The translations under genes and the position numbers were made by a program. Below, piece after piece: positions 9,720 through 18,956 of a DNA stretch of 64,000 bases (the first letter of the stretch is position 1; every line of letters starts with the position of its first letter). The stretch covers positions 248,001 to 312,000 of the forward strand of contig JAJFJD010000001.1 of assembly GCA_021774335.1 (NCBI GenBank), read 5' to 3'. Below the pieces are notes generated by a model. The model saw only the letters and a list, made by a program, of their open reading frames with translations. It had not been told where the DNA came from and made no database searches. The stretch is from Alphaproteobacteria bacterium (lineage in GTDB: Bacteria; Pseudomonadota; Alphaproteobacteria; UBA8366).

Positions 9720-10223
9720 TCAGGCTTCTCCGACCGTATCCATCATAGCAGATGCGATCGCGTCACCGGGCGTATGACCTGCCCACACGACAAATTGAAG
9801 CGCCGGATAAAAGCGCTCGCATTCGGCCAGCGCGATATCGACCATGTCTTCGAGAAGTTCGGGCGCCAAGGTCTGCCAGCCACGCGTCAATATGGTGTGG
9901 CGGAACATCGGAAGCCGGTCGTCGGAACTGACATCGAAATGGCCAAGCCATAGCTTTTCATTGGCCAGGCAGATCAACTCCGTGATCGCCGGCCGTTTGT
10001 CTTCGGGAACCCGTGTGTCGAAAACGCAGGTGAAGTAGAGCGCGCTTAGGTCCTCGCGCCAGATGAAGAACATGCGGTAGTCGCACCACCGTCCGGTCGT
10101 TTCGACGACCATTTCATGCTCGCTGGACCGGTCGAAGGCCCACTCATTGGCAACGACCAGTTCTTCCAGCAGGTCGATCGGATTCATAGACTCATCGCCA
10201 AGATCAGCCGAAAGAATCCTCAT
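9720..10223 (-). CDS. YbjN domain-containing protein
   Basis: MNPIDLLEELVVANEWAFDRSSEHEMVVETTGRWCDYRMFFIWRED matches the YbjN fold pattern. Start chosen at MRILSADLG because GGGAGGT lies 7 nt upstream. Confidence 0.8.
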   Translation of the reverse strand: MRILSADLGDESMNPIDLLEELVVANEWAFDRSSEHEMVVETTGRWCDYRMFFIWREDLSALYFTCVFDTRVPEDKRPAITELICLANEKLWLGHFDVSSDDRLPMFRHTILTRGWQTLAPELLEDMVDIALAECERFYPALQFVVWAGHTPGDAIASAMMDTVGEA

Positions 10224-10482
10224 ACGCGCGACCTCCCAAAAATTTTCCGCAATTACGGAGAATTCGGCGACCAGCTCCCTCAGGCCCACGCTCCTGAGCA
10301 ACCCCCGAACTCGGTGTGATTTGGAACATATAGTGGTTATGCCCCTCCCTCAACCACAACACCTAGATTGCCAGAAGAAACTCCGCGTGGGCAAGCGAAG
10401 ATTACGCGACAAACGGAAAAATTTCCCGATTGTCGATTCCGATGCAATTCAGAGGATGAAACGAGTGCCGTAAGGCGGATTC

Positions 10483-10797
10483 TCAGGCGGTCTTGCCGCT
10501 CGTCTTGGAGGCCGGAGCCGGCTTTGCACGACGCGGTTTCGCCGCCTTCTTCTCGGTCAGCGCGGCTTCCAGCGCCGCCACACGTTTTTCGAGTTTCTCC
10601 TGCTCCAGGCGGGCCTTTTCCGCCATCGCCTGAACGGCCTCGAATTCTTCGCGCGGCACGAGATCCATGTCGGAGAGCAGCCGCTCCAATCGCTGGCGCA
10701 CCAGCTCTTCCACTTCGGTTCGAACCCCGGACAGAGCGCCCATCGCACCGCCCGCGACGCGGGCCAGATCGTCCAGAAGACGGTTGTCGGTTTGCAT
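10483..10797 (-). CDS. ubiK: Accessory factor UbiK family (BMFP domain) protein
   Basis: MQTDNRLLDDLARVAGGAMGALSGVRTEVEELVRQRLERLL..DMDLVPREEFEAVQ..A..AR; AGGAGG upstream of the ATG. Confidence 0.85.
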   Translation of the reverse strand: MQTDNRLLDDLARVAGGAMGALSGVRTEVEELVRQRLERLLSDMDLVPREEFEAVQAMAEKARLEQEKLEKRVAALEAALTEKKAAKPRRAKPAPASKTSGKTA

Positions 10798-10971
10798 GGC
10801 TCTTCCTCCTGCCGGGGATGGCGCACCACCGAACCGGCGGAACGCGCGTACCATCCAGATATAGAAGTCCGGACCGGCCGATACAAGATCGGGCTTGACT
10901 TGCCCCCTGCCGGACGCCTGCCTATAAGGGACCCGTGTCCGCAACCAGGATTGCCCCAGGACTGAATTTGC

Positions 10972-11955
10972 ATGTTTCTCGTCACCGGCGGCGCCGGATT
11001 CATAGGCTCGAACCTGGTCGCGGCATTATCGGACCGCGGCGGCGAACCCATCGCGGTCTGCGATATCGTCGATAGCGCCGAGAAATCCGCGAACATCGCC
11101 AAACACCACGTTTCGGAGGTCATCGAGCCCGACGATCTTCTCCCGTGGCTGGCGGCGAATGGGGACAACGTGGAAACGATTTTCCATATGGGGGCATCGT
11201 CGGCGACCACCGAAACCAATATGGACTTTCTTCTCGACAACAATCTCGGCGTTTCGCTTAACCTGTGGCGCTGGTGCAGCGCCCGCAACCGACGCCTGAT
11301 CTATGCCTCTTCGGCGGCGACATACGGCGACGGCCAAGCCGGGTTTGTCGATGACAACGACCCTGCGGCGCTTGGGCGGCTCCATCCGTTGAACGCCTAC
11401 GGCCTATCGAAACAGCTCTTCGACATCAACGCCGTCTATCTGGCGGCCGCCGGGCATCATCCCCGGCAATGGGCGGGCCTGAAATTCTTCAACGTGTACG
11501 GCCCCAACGAGCAGCATAAGGGCGGCCAACGCAGCGTCGCGGTGCAACTGTTCGAGCAGATTTCCGCGGAAGGCAAAGTGAAGCTGTTCCGGTCGCATCA
11601 TCCGGACTACACGGACGGCGGCCAATGCCGGGACTTCATCTGGGTCGGCGACTGTGTCGACGTGATGCTCTGGCTGCTCGACAATCCCGACGTGAACGGC
11701 GTCTACAATTGCGGCACCGGCGCGGCGCGCAGTTTCCTGGACTTGGCCCACGCCTGTTTCGATGCGATGGGCCGCGATCCGGAGATCGACTACATCGATA
11801 CGCCGGAGAATATCCGTGCGAACTACCAGTATTTCACCGAAGCCGACATGACGCGGCTTCGCGATAGCGGTTACGACCACTCTTTCACCACGCTGGAAGA
11901 CGGCGTCGCACGCTATATCAAGGACTACCTGGCAACCAACGATCCACATCGGTGA
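10972..11955 (+). CDS. hldD: ADP-L-glycero-D-manno-heptose-6-epimerase
   Basis: FLVTGGAGFIGSNLVAAL, IFHMGASSATTETNMDFLLDNN, YASSAATYGDG, NAYGLSKQLFD, FFNVYGPNEQHKGGQRSVAVQLF, FRSHHPDYTDGGQCRDFIWVGD. Confidence 0.93.
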   Translation: MFLVTGGAGFIGSNLVAALSDRGGEPIAVCDIVDSAEKSANIAKHHVSEVIEPDDLLPWLAANGDNVETIFHMGASSATTETNMDFLLDNNLGVSLNLWRWCSARNRRLIYASSAATYGDGQAGFVDDNDPAALGRLHPLNAYGLSKQLFDINAVYLAAAGHHPRQWAGLKFFNVYGPNEQHKGGQRSVAVQLFEQISAEGKVKLFRSHHPDYTDGGQCRDFIWVGDCVDVMLWLLDNPDVNGVYNCGTGAARSFLDLAHACFDAMGRDPEIDYIDTPENIRANYQYFTEADMTRLRDSGYDHSFTTLEDGVARYIKDYLATNDPHR

Positions 11956-11959
11956 CCTA

Positions 11960-12775
11960 ATGGGCCCTTATGTCTTTCCTGATATCGACCCGATCGCCGT
12001 GCAGATCGGACCGTTGGCTATCCGCTGGTACGCGCTGGCCTATATTACCGGCCTAATTGGCGGCTGGCAGTACTGTTTGCGGCTGGCGACCCGCCCGCCG
12101 AATACGGTAACGCCGAAACATATCGACGACTTCATGGTTTGGGCCACGATCGGCGTCGTGCTTGGCGGCCGCTTGGGCTTCGTGATTTTCTATCAACCGG
12201 GATATTACCTCGCCAACCCGCTCGACATCCTTCAGGTCTGGCGCGGTGGCATGTCGTTCCACGGCGGACTGCTCGGCGTGATCATCGCCATGATCATTTA
12301 CGGACGGCGGCACGGCACCGGATTCTTCCCGCTGTCCGACATCATCGCCGCGGCAACCCCGATCGGCCTGTTCTTCGGTCGGATCGCCAACTTCATCAAC
12401 GCCGAATTGTGGGGCCGCGCCACCGACGTGCCCTGGGCGGTGATCTTTCCGAACGCAGGCCCGGCGCCGCGCCACCCCAGCCAATTGTATGAAGCGGCGC
12501 TCGAAGGCCTCGTGCTGTTCGCCATCATCGCGGTTCTCGTGTTCCGCCGCGACGCGCTGCTCCGCACCGGGATGGTATCGGGCGTGTTTCTCACCGGCTA
12601 CGGCCTCTCCCGTATCCTTGTCGAGACGGTTCGGCAGCCCGACACCTATATCGGCTTCCTGCCCTTCGGAACGACCTACGGGCAGTGGCTGTCGGTACCG
12701 ATGGTCCTGTACGGCCTGTACCTGATCTGGAATTCCCTGCGGCAACCTCCTACGGCGGTAAAGAGCGAAACGTGA
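11960..12775 (+). CDS. lgt: Prolipoprotein diacylglyceryl transferase
   Basis: IRWYALAYITGLI, GGRLGFVIFY, RGGMSFHGGLLGV, GRIANFINAELWGR, RHPSQLYEA. Confidence 0.95.
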   Translation: MGPYVFPDIDPIAVQIGPLAIRWYALAYITGLIGGWQYCLRLATRPPNTVTPKHIDDFMVWATIGVVLGGRLGFVIFYQPGYYLANPLDILQVWRGGMSFHGGLLGVIIAMIIYGRRHGTGFFPLSDIIAAATPIGLFFGRIANFINAELWGRATDVPWAVIFPNAGPAPRHPSQLYEAALEGLVLFAIIAVLVFRRDALLRTGMVSGVFLTGYGLSRILVETVRQPDTYIGFLPFGTTYGQWLSVPMVLYGLYLIWNSLRQPPTAVKSET

Positions 12776-13881
12776 CACCGTTATCCCGCAGCATCGCGCG
12801 CCGAATCAGCCTGCAGGGACCGATCAGCATCGCCGACTTCATGGCGGAAGCATTGGGCCATCCACAGCATGGCTACTACATGGGCAAGGACCCGTTCGGC
12901 AGGACCGGCGATTTCATCACCGCGCCGGAGATCAGCCAGATGTTCGGCGAACTCATCGGGTTATGGTGCGCCGAGGTATGGCGGCTCATGGGGAGCCCCG
13001 CCCCATTCAACCTGATCGAACTCGGCCCGGGGCGCGGGACGTTGATGCAGGACGCTCTGCGCGCAGCCAAGGTGCTGCCGGATTTCACCGCGGCCGCATC
13101 GGTTCATCTGGTCGAGACAAGCCCGGTCCTGCGGGACATGCAGGCCGTTACGCTCGGCGACCACCAGCCGGCCTGGCATGACGATCTCACCCGCGTTCCG
13201 GACGGCCCTTTGATCGTCATCGCCAACGAATTCTTCGACGCGTTGCCGGTGCATCAATTCATCCGGACCGGCGATGGATGGCGGGAAAACGTTGTGACCA
13301 TGGATGCCGGTGATGCCGATCAACTCGTCCTCACGGCGGCGCCCGCGGCAACTGCCGCGACCGCGTTGCTAGCCGGCCGGGAAACCGGCGCGGAGGGCCA
13401 CATCGCCGAGGTCTGCCCCGCTGCAATCTCGATTTCGACGGCGCTGGCCGAGCGTATCGCCCAATACGGTGGCGCCGCCCTCGTCATCGATTACGGCTAT
13501 GCGGAACCGACGGGCGCGGCGACGCTGCAGGCGGTGCGGCGGCATGAACGACACGACTTCCTATCGGATCCCGGGACCGCCGACCTGACCGCGCATGTTA
13601 GTTTCCGGGATTTGCGGGACGCCGCGCACCCACACGCCACCGTCTACGGCCCCGTCACCCAGCGCGATTTCCTGCGTGGCCTCGGGATCGAGCTTCGCGC
13701 GGAACAATTGGTGAAACGGGCCACGGCGGACCAACGGACGACGATCGAAGGCGCTTGTCGACGCTTGATCGATCCTGTGGAAATGGGCACCTTGTTCAAG
13801 GCCTTGGCATTTTGCCATCGCGACATGCCAGCGCCGCCGGCCTTCGAAACTGCGGCCATATCTGTGGCCACAACGGATTAG
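12772..13881 (+). CDS. SAM-dependent methyltransferase, MidA/NDUFAF7 family
   Basis: ISIADFMAEALGHPQHGYYMGKDPFGRTGDFITAPEISQMFGELIGLW, ELGPGRGTLM, ANEFFDALPVHQF, IDYGYAE. GTG start overlaps the lgt TGA. Confidence 0.9.
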   Translation: MTPLSRSIARRISLQGPISIADFMAEALGHPQHGYYMGKDPFGRTGDFITAPEISQMFGELIGLWCAEVWRLMGSPAPFNLIELGPGRGTLMQDALRAAKVLPDFTAAASVHLVETSPVLRDMQAVTLGDHQPAWHDDLTRVPDGPLIVIANEFFDALPVHQFIRTGDGWRENVVTMDAGDADQLVLTAAPAATAATALLAGRETGAEGHIAEVCPAAISISTALAERIAQYGGAALVIDYGYAEPTGAATLQAVRRHERHDFLSDPGTADLTAHVSFRDLRDAAHPHATVYGPVTQRDFLRGLGIELRAEQLVKRATADQRTTIEGACRRLIDPVEMGTLFKALAFCHRDMPAPPAFETAAISVATTD

Positions 13882-13884
13882 ACG

Positions 13885-14670
13885 ATGACGGACACCCGAC
13901 CAGCCACGATAACCGCCGGATCGCTGTCAGCGATCAACGGCATCGCGCACGGCTTCTTCACCCGCCAGGGCGGCGTCAGCGGCTCGATCTACGCATCCCT
14001 AAACGTCGGCTTCGGTTCGGACGACGCGGCGGACGACGTCGCGGAAAACCGGCGCCGGGCGCTGACCGCTCTCGATGGGGCGACAGCACTCAACACGGTG
14101 TATCAAGTGCACGGCAAGGACGTGGAGCGAGTAACCGGATCCTGGGATCCGGCGGACTCACCACACGCTGATGCCATGGTGACGGCGACCCCGGGCATCG
14201 CCATCGGTGTCCTGTCGGCGGATTGCACCCCAGTGCTGTTCGCGGCCGAGGACGGCGCGATCGTCGGCGCGGCCCATGCGGGCTGGCGCGGCGCGGTCGG
14301 CGGCGTCTTGGGTGCTACCGTCGCCGCGATGGAGGAAATCGGCGCGGACCGGACGCGAATCCACGCGGCGGTCGGCCCAACCATCGCACAGCCGTCTTAT
14401 GAGGTCGGACCCGAGTTTCCCGCCCCTTTCCTGGCGGAAAACGAGGCCAACGCCCGCTTTTTCCGCCCATCGACCCGCGACGGACATCACATGTTCGACT
14501 TGCCGGGGTACGTCGAAGCCCAGCTACGATCGTTGGGATTGTCGCAAGTCGACGTGCTGCCCCACGATACCTGCGCCGAAGAAGACCTGTTCTTCAGCTA
14601 CCGGCGGGCGACGCATCGCGGCGAAACCGACTACGGCCGGGGCCTTTCCGCGATTTTGGTGACAGGCTAG
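13885..14670 (+). CDS. pgeF: Purine nucleoside phosphorylase / laccase-domain protein (YfiH family)
   Basis: GIAHGFFTRQGGVS, VYQVHGKDV, ADCTPVLFA, AAHAGWRGAVGGVL, GPTIAQPSYEVGPEF, FFSYRR...GR. Confidence 0.92.
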   Translation: MTDTRPATITAGSLSAINGIAHGFFTRQGGVSGSIYASLNVGFGSDDAADDVAENRRRALTALDGATALNTVYQVHGKDVERVTGSWDPADSPHADAMVTATPGIAIGVLSADCTPVLFAAEDGAIVGAAHAGWRGAVGGVLGATVAAMEEIGADRTRIHAAVGPTIAQPSYEVGPEFPAPFLAENEANARFFRPSTRDGHHMFDLPGYVEAQLRSLGLSQVDVLPHDTCAEEDLFFSYRRATHRGETDYGRGLSAILVTG

Positions 14671-14673
14671 ACC

Positions 14674-14742
14674 GTGCCTTATCTCATCCAACTGGCGATT
14701 TTGAGTTTCGTCGGCCTGTTTATTTTCATTTTTCTGCTGTAA
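14674..14742 (+). CDS. Candidate 22-aa hydrophobic microprotein
   Basis: GTG start 3 nt after the pgeF stop: MPYLIQLAILSFVGLFIFIFLL*; single TM-like. Not in the supplied ORF track. Confidence 0.4.
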   Translation: MPYLIQLAILSFVGLFIFIFLL

Positions 14743-14755
14743 TCCCCGCGCTTAG

Positions 14756-14795
14756 CCGGCGGGCCGGTCCCGCCCTATCACGGGCCGCCGGTTTT
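14756..14795 (+). terminator. Rho-independent terminator
   Basis: CCGGCGG (14756-14762) / CCGCCGG (14785-14791) stem followed by TTTT, between pgeF/microORF and prs. Confidence 0.6.
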
Positions 14796-14832
14796 CCGCC
14801 ATTGGACGGGATAATCGGGCTCGGAAAGGTCG

Positions 14833-14861
14833 TTTACAGGGCTTTGACGCCCTGATATAGA
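14833..14861 (+). promoter_or_regulatory. Candidate sigma70-type promoter of prs
   Basis: TTTACA -N17- TATAGA, upstream of the prs ATG at 14969. Confidence 0.5.
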
Positions 14862-14968
14862 ATGGCCGCCGTCGCAACCCAAATATGTTGTCTGTTCCGT
14901 CTGCAGCCACGTCAGCAATGCCAAAGCCGCGCTGGCGCTGGGCGCAACGGGTGGGGCCGAGAAGAAAA

Positions 14969-15904
14969 ATGAAAATCCTGAGCTGTAACAGCAACCGCCC
15001 GCTTGCAGAGGCGATTTCCGCCTATCTTAATATTCCGCTGACGCAGGCTTCGATCCGCCGCTTTTCGGACATGGAGGTCTTCGTCGAGATCCTCGAGAAT
15101 GTCCGCGGCGAGGATGTCTTCGTCGTCCAATCCACCAGCTATCCCGCGAACGACAACCTGATGGAATTGCTGGTCACGATCGATGCGCTGCGCCGCAGTT
15201 CCGCGCGCCGCATTACGGCGGTTCTCCCGTATTTCGGTTATGCCCGGCAGGATCGGAAAACCGCTCCGCGCACCCCCATTTCCGCAAAGCTGGTCGCCAA
15301 CTTGATCACCACGGCAGGCGCGAACCGGGTGCTGACACTTGACCTGCATGCGGGCCAAATCCAGGGCTTCTTCGATATTCCGACCGACAACCTTCTGGCG
15401 GAGCCGGAATTCGCGAAGGACATCGCGGCGAACGCCGCGGATTCGGGTCCGGTCACCATCGTGTCGCCGGATGTCGGCGGCGTGGTCCGCGCCCGCGCAA
15501 TCGCGCGCCGGATCGACGCCGACCTGGCGATCATCGACAAACGCCGCGAACAGGCCGGCGTTTCGGAAGTCATGAACATCATCGGCGACGTGAAGGATCA
15601 GCAATGCATCCTGGTCGACGACATCGTCGACTCCGCCGGCACGTTGTGCAACGCGGCGACCGCGCTGATGGAAGCGGGCGCGACTTCGGTCAGCGCCTAT
15701 GTCAGTCATGGCGTGCTGTCGGGCGGCGCCGTCGCCCGGGTGACCGCCTCCCCGATGGAGATGTTGGTTACGACGGACAGCATCCTTGCCACCGAAGCCA
15801 TGCGGGTGGCGCAGAATATCCGGCAGTTTTCGATCGCTCCCCTGTTCGGAGAAGCGATCCGGCGCATATCCGAATCGAAATCGGTATCGAGTTTGTTTCA
15901 TTAA
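14969..15904 (+). CDS. prs: Ribose-phosphate pyrophosphokinase
   Basis: [24 protein letters not shown]..., [62 protein letters not shown]. Confidence 0.96.
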   Translation: MKILSCNSNRPLAEAISAYLNIPLTQASIRRFSDMEVFVEILENVRGEDVFVVQSTSYPANDNLMELLVTIDALRRSSARRITAVLPYFGYARQDRKTAPRTPISAKLVANLITTAGANRVLTLDLHAGQIQGFFDIPTDNLLAEPEFAKDIAANAADSGPVTIVSPDVGGVVRARAIARRIDADLAIIDKRREQAGVSEVMNIIGDVKDQQCILVDDIVDSAGTLCNAATALMEAGATSVSAYVSHGVLSGGAVARVTASPMEMLVTTDSILATEAMRVAQNIRQFSIAPLFGEAIRRISESKSVSSLFH

Positions 15905-15948
15905 GTCCTGAAAATCGGACTTACGCCGCACCGTGCGGCAACCGCGGT
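15902..15948 (+). promoter_or_regulatory. Tandem hairpins between prs and rplY (terminator or leader)
   Basis: TAAGTCC-N8-GGACTTA (15902-15923), GCCGCA-CCG-TGCGGC (15925-15939), then palindrome ACCGCGGT (15941-15948). Confidence 0.5.
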
Positions 15949-15992
15949 TCCAAACACCCTTGGAGGCTGAATCCGCGGCCCATAGTTAGGAG

Positions 15993-16703
15993 ATGAAGAT
16001 GCAAGAATCAGTTGAATTGCACGCGGACTTGCGTGAACGGGCCGGTAAGGGGGCCGCCCGGGCAGCGCGTCGTGCCGGTAAAGTGCCGGGAGTCGTGTAT
16101 GGCGGTAAGGAAGCCCCGAAAATCATCAACTTGGATCCACGCGAGATTCAGAAGGGCATGGACAGCGGCGCCTTCTTCGCGACGATTTATACGTTGAAGG
16201 TAGGCGACGACAGCGAGCGGGTCATTCCCCGCGACCTGCAGCTTCACCCGGTCAAAGGACTGGCGCAGCATGTCGACCTGCTGCGCGTGACGTCCGCGAC
16301 CCGCGTGACCGTCGAGGTGGCCTGCACCTTCCTGAACGAGGAAGAGAGCCCCGGCCTGAAGCGTGGCGGCGTGCTCAACGTGGTGCGCTTCGCCATCGAG
16401 GTGATCTGCGGCGTCGACGACATTCCGCCAGGCTTCGACATCGATTTGACCGGCCTCGAAATCGGCGATTCGGTGCATGCCAGCACCTTGACGCTGCCGA
16501 GCGGCGTCGAATTGACGATCACCGACCGTGACTTCACCATCGCAACGATCGCAGCGCCGACCGTAGTCGCCGAAGAAGAGGCGGCAGAAGCGGCAGAAGG
16601 CGAGGAAGGCGAAGAAGGAGTCGAGGGTGCAGAAGGCGCCGAGGGTGCCGAGGGCGCCGACGGCGAGAGCGCCGAGGACGGCGAGAAGAAGGACGACGAG
16701 TAG
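15993..16703 (+). CDS. rplY: 50S ribosomal protein L25 (CTC/TL5 type)
   Basis: ELHADLRERAGKGAARAARRAGKVPGVVYGG, RDLQLHPVKGLAQHVDLLRV; long acidic C-terminal tail; followed by pth and ychF. Confidence 0.95.
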   Translation: MKMQESVELHADLRERAGKGAARAARRAGKVPGVVYGGKEAPKIINLDPREIQKGMDSGAFFATIYTLKVGDDSERVIPRDLQLHPVKGLAQHVDLLRVTSATRVTVEVACTFLNEEESPGLKRGGVLNVVRFAIEVICGVDDIPPGFDIDLTGLEIGDSVHASTLTLPSGVELTITDRDFTIATIAAPTVVAEEEAAEAAEGEEGEEGVEGAEGAEGAEGADGESAEDGEKKDDE

Positions 16704-16733
16704 CGTCGTACTGCCGGGATGGACGACTAGCCC

Positions 16734-17375
16734 ATGCTTTTGCTTGTAGGGCTCGGCAATCCCGGCCCGAAATACGAAAACAACCGGCATAACGTCGGAT
16801 ATATGGCGGTGGACGAAATCGTCCGCCGCCATGGTTTTCAGCCGGGCCGGGCGCGGTTTCAGTCGATTGTGTCGGACGGCACGTTCGGCGGCCGTAAGGT
16901 ATTGGCGATGAAGCCCACCACCTTCATGAACGAATCCGGCCGGGCGGTCGGCGAAGCGGTGCGGTTCTTCAAACTGGAGCTCGAGCAGGTTGTCGTCATT
17001 CACGACGAGTTGGACCTAGCATTCGGCAAGATCCGCGCGAAATGCGGCGGCGGGCATGCCGGCAACAACGGCATCCGCAATATCAGCCAGCATATCGGGC
17101 CGGACTATTGGCGCGTTCGCATCGGTATCGGTCATCCGGGCGAAAAGAGCCGTGTCCATGGCCACGTCCTGAGCGACTTCGCGAAGGCTGACCAGCCGAT
17201 GGTGGATAAGATCGTCGACGCGGTCGCCGACGCCGCCCCTATGATCGGCGCGGATGATTTCAATGGTTTCATGTCGCGCGTGGCATTGCTGATCAATCCA
17301 CCGCGCCCCAAAAAGCCGCCGCAGGAGAAAGGCCCATCCGGCCCGGAAGACGCGGCACGGGACAAAGAGGACTAG
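16734..17375 (+). CDS. pth: Peptidyl-tRNA hydrolase
   Basis: LLVGLGNPGPKYENNRHNVGYMAVD, KPTTFMNESGRAVGE, VVIHDELDL.FGKIR.K.GGGHAGNNGIRNI. Confidence 0.96.
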   Translation: MLLLVGLGNPGPKYENNRHNVGYMAVDEIVRRHGFQPGRARFQSIVSDGTFGGRKVLAMKPTTFMNESGRAVGEAVRFFKLELEQVVVIHDELDLAFGKIRAKCGGGHAGNNGIRNISQHIGPDYWRVRIGIGHPGEKSRVHGHVLSDFAKADQPMVDKIVDAVADAAPMIGADDFNGFMSRVALLINPPRPKKPPQEKGPSGPEDAARDKED

Positions 17376-17376
17376 G

Positions 17377-18474
17377 ATGGGATTCAATTGCGGTATCGTC
17401 GGCCTGCCCAATGTAGGCAAATCGACGCTGTTCAACGCGCTGACCAGCACGGCGCAGGCCGAAGCGGCCAACTATCCGTTCTGTACCATCGAACCGAATG
17501 TGGGCCGGGTCGCGCTGCCCGATCCCCGGATCGACATGCTGGGCAAGCTCAGCGGGTCAGAAAAGATCATCCCGACCTTTTTGGAGGTCGTCGATATCGC
17601 CGGGCTGGTGCGCGGCGCATCCAAAGGCGAAGGCCTCGGCAACCAGTTCCTCGGCCATATCCGGGAAGTCGATGCGGTAATCGAGGTGTTGCGCTGTTTC
17701 GACGATCCCAACATCACGCATGTCGACGAATCGATCGACCCGCTGCGCGACGCGGAGACGGTGGAAACCGAACTGATGCTGGCCGACCTGGACAGTGTCG
17801 AGCGGCGCATCGATCCGCTGCGCAAGAAAGCGACCGCCGACCGCCAGGCAAAAATCGAAGTCGCGGTGATGGAAAAAGTGCTGGCGGTGCTGCAGGACGG
17901 CAAGCCGGCGCGTACCGCCGAAATGACCGCCGAGGAAATGCCGATCTTCCGGCACATGCAGCTGATCACCGCGAAGCCGGTCCTTTATGTCTGCAACGTC
18001 GATGAGGACAGCGCGGCCGAGGGCAACGAATACTCGCAGCGCGTAATCGAGAAGGCCGAGGCCGAGGGCTCCGGCGTCGTCATCGTGTCAGCCGCCATCG
18101 AGTCCGAAGTGTCCCAGCTTGGTAGCCAGGAAGAACGGCAGGAATACCTGGAAAGCCTGGGCCTCGCCGAGGCCGGCCTCGACCGTCTGATCCGCTCCGG
18201 CCATGCCTTGCTGGACCTGATCACCTACCTGACCACCGGTCCGAAGGAAAGCCGCGCCTGGACCGTGCGCCGGGGCGCCGCGGCGCCCGAGGCGGCGGGC
18301 GTTATCCACAGCGACTTCGAGCGCGGCTTCATCTGCGCCGAGGTCATCAACTATGACGACTTCGTTGCCTGCGGCAGCGAACAGGCGGCCAAGGACGCCG
18401 GCAAAATGCGCCAGGAAGGTCGCGACTACATCGTCCAGGACGGTGACGTCATCCTGTTCCGATTCAACGTCTAG
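17377..18474 (+). CDS. ychF: Redox-regulated ATPase YchF
   Basis: GIVGLPNVGKSTLFNALT, NYPFCTIEPNVG, FLEVVDIAGLVRGASKGEGLGNQFL, YLTTGPKESRAWTVRRG. Confidence 0.97.
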   Translation: MGFNCGIVGLPNVGKSTLFNALTSTAQAEAANYPFCTIEPNVGRVALPDPRIDMLGKLSGSEKIIPTFLEVVDIAGLVRGASKGEGLGNQFLGHIREVDAVIEVLRCFDDPNITHVDESIDPLRDAETVETELMLADLDSVERRIDPLRKKATADRQAKIEVAVMEKVLAVLQDGKPARTAEMTAEEMPIFRHMQLITAKPVLYVCNVDEDSAAEGNEYSQRVIEKAEAEGSGVVIVSAAIESEVSQLGSQEERQEYLESLGLAEAGLDRLIRSGHALLDLITYLTTGPKESRAWTVRRGAAAPEAAGVIHSDFERGFICAEVINYDDFVACGSEQAAKDAGKMRQEGRDYIVQDGDVILFRFNV

Positions 18475-18545
18475 AGAGCGCTTCGACACGGCGCGTTCCG
18501 TGGTAAGACTCGGAAACTGGACCGCACTGACAGGGAGGTACCGCG

Positions 18546-18947
18546 ATGATCACCAAAGGCGTCAAACAGCTTGTCGAGGAAGCCAATGCGGAAATCGAAA
18601 CCGTCCCGCTGGATGCCGGCAAGGCGCTGTTGGAGGACGATAGCGTGGTATTCGTCGACATTCGCGACGTCCGGGAGCTGGATCGTGAAGGGATGATCCC
18701 TGGGGCAATGCACGCGCCGCGCGGCATGCTCGAATTCTGGGTCGATCCCGACAGCCCGTATCACAAGGATATCTTCGCATCGGGAAAGAAATTTCTCCTC
18801 TACTGCGCCGGCGCGCAACGGTCGGCGCTCGCAGCCAAGGCGATCCAGGACATGGGCCTGAAGCCGGTCGCCCATCTGGAAGGCGGTTTCGGCGGATGGA
18901 AAGAGGCCGGCGGTCCCATCGGCGACCGTCCACGGCGTAAGAAGTAA
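18546..18947 (+). CDS. Rhodanese-like domain protein
   Basis: VFVDIRDVRELDREGMIPGAMHAPRGMLEFW and active-site loop YCAGAQRSALAA. Confidence 0.9.
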   Translation: MITKGVKQLVEEANAEIETVPLDAGKALLEDDSVVFVDIRDVRELDREGMIPGAMHAPRGMLEFWVDPDSPYHKDIFASGKKFLLYCAGAQRSALAAKAIQDMGLKPVAHLEGGFGGWKEAGGPIGDRPRRKK

Positions 18948-18956
18948 TCCGCCTGG

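Noticed and set aside
14912-15931. 339-aa minus-strand ORF
   Set aside because: Antisense shadow of prs.
16008-17003. 331-aa minus-strand ORF over rplY/pth
   Set aside because: Shadow ORF; sense genes are unambiguous.
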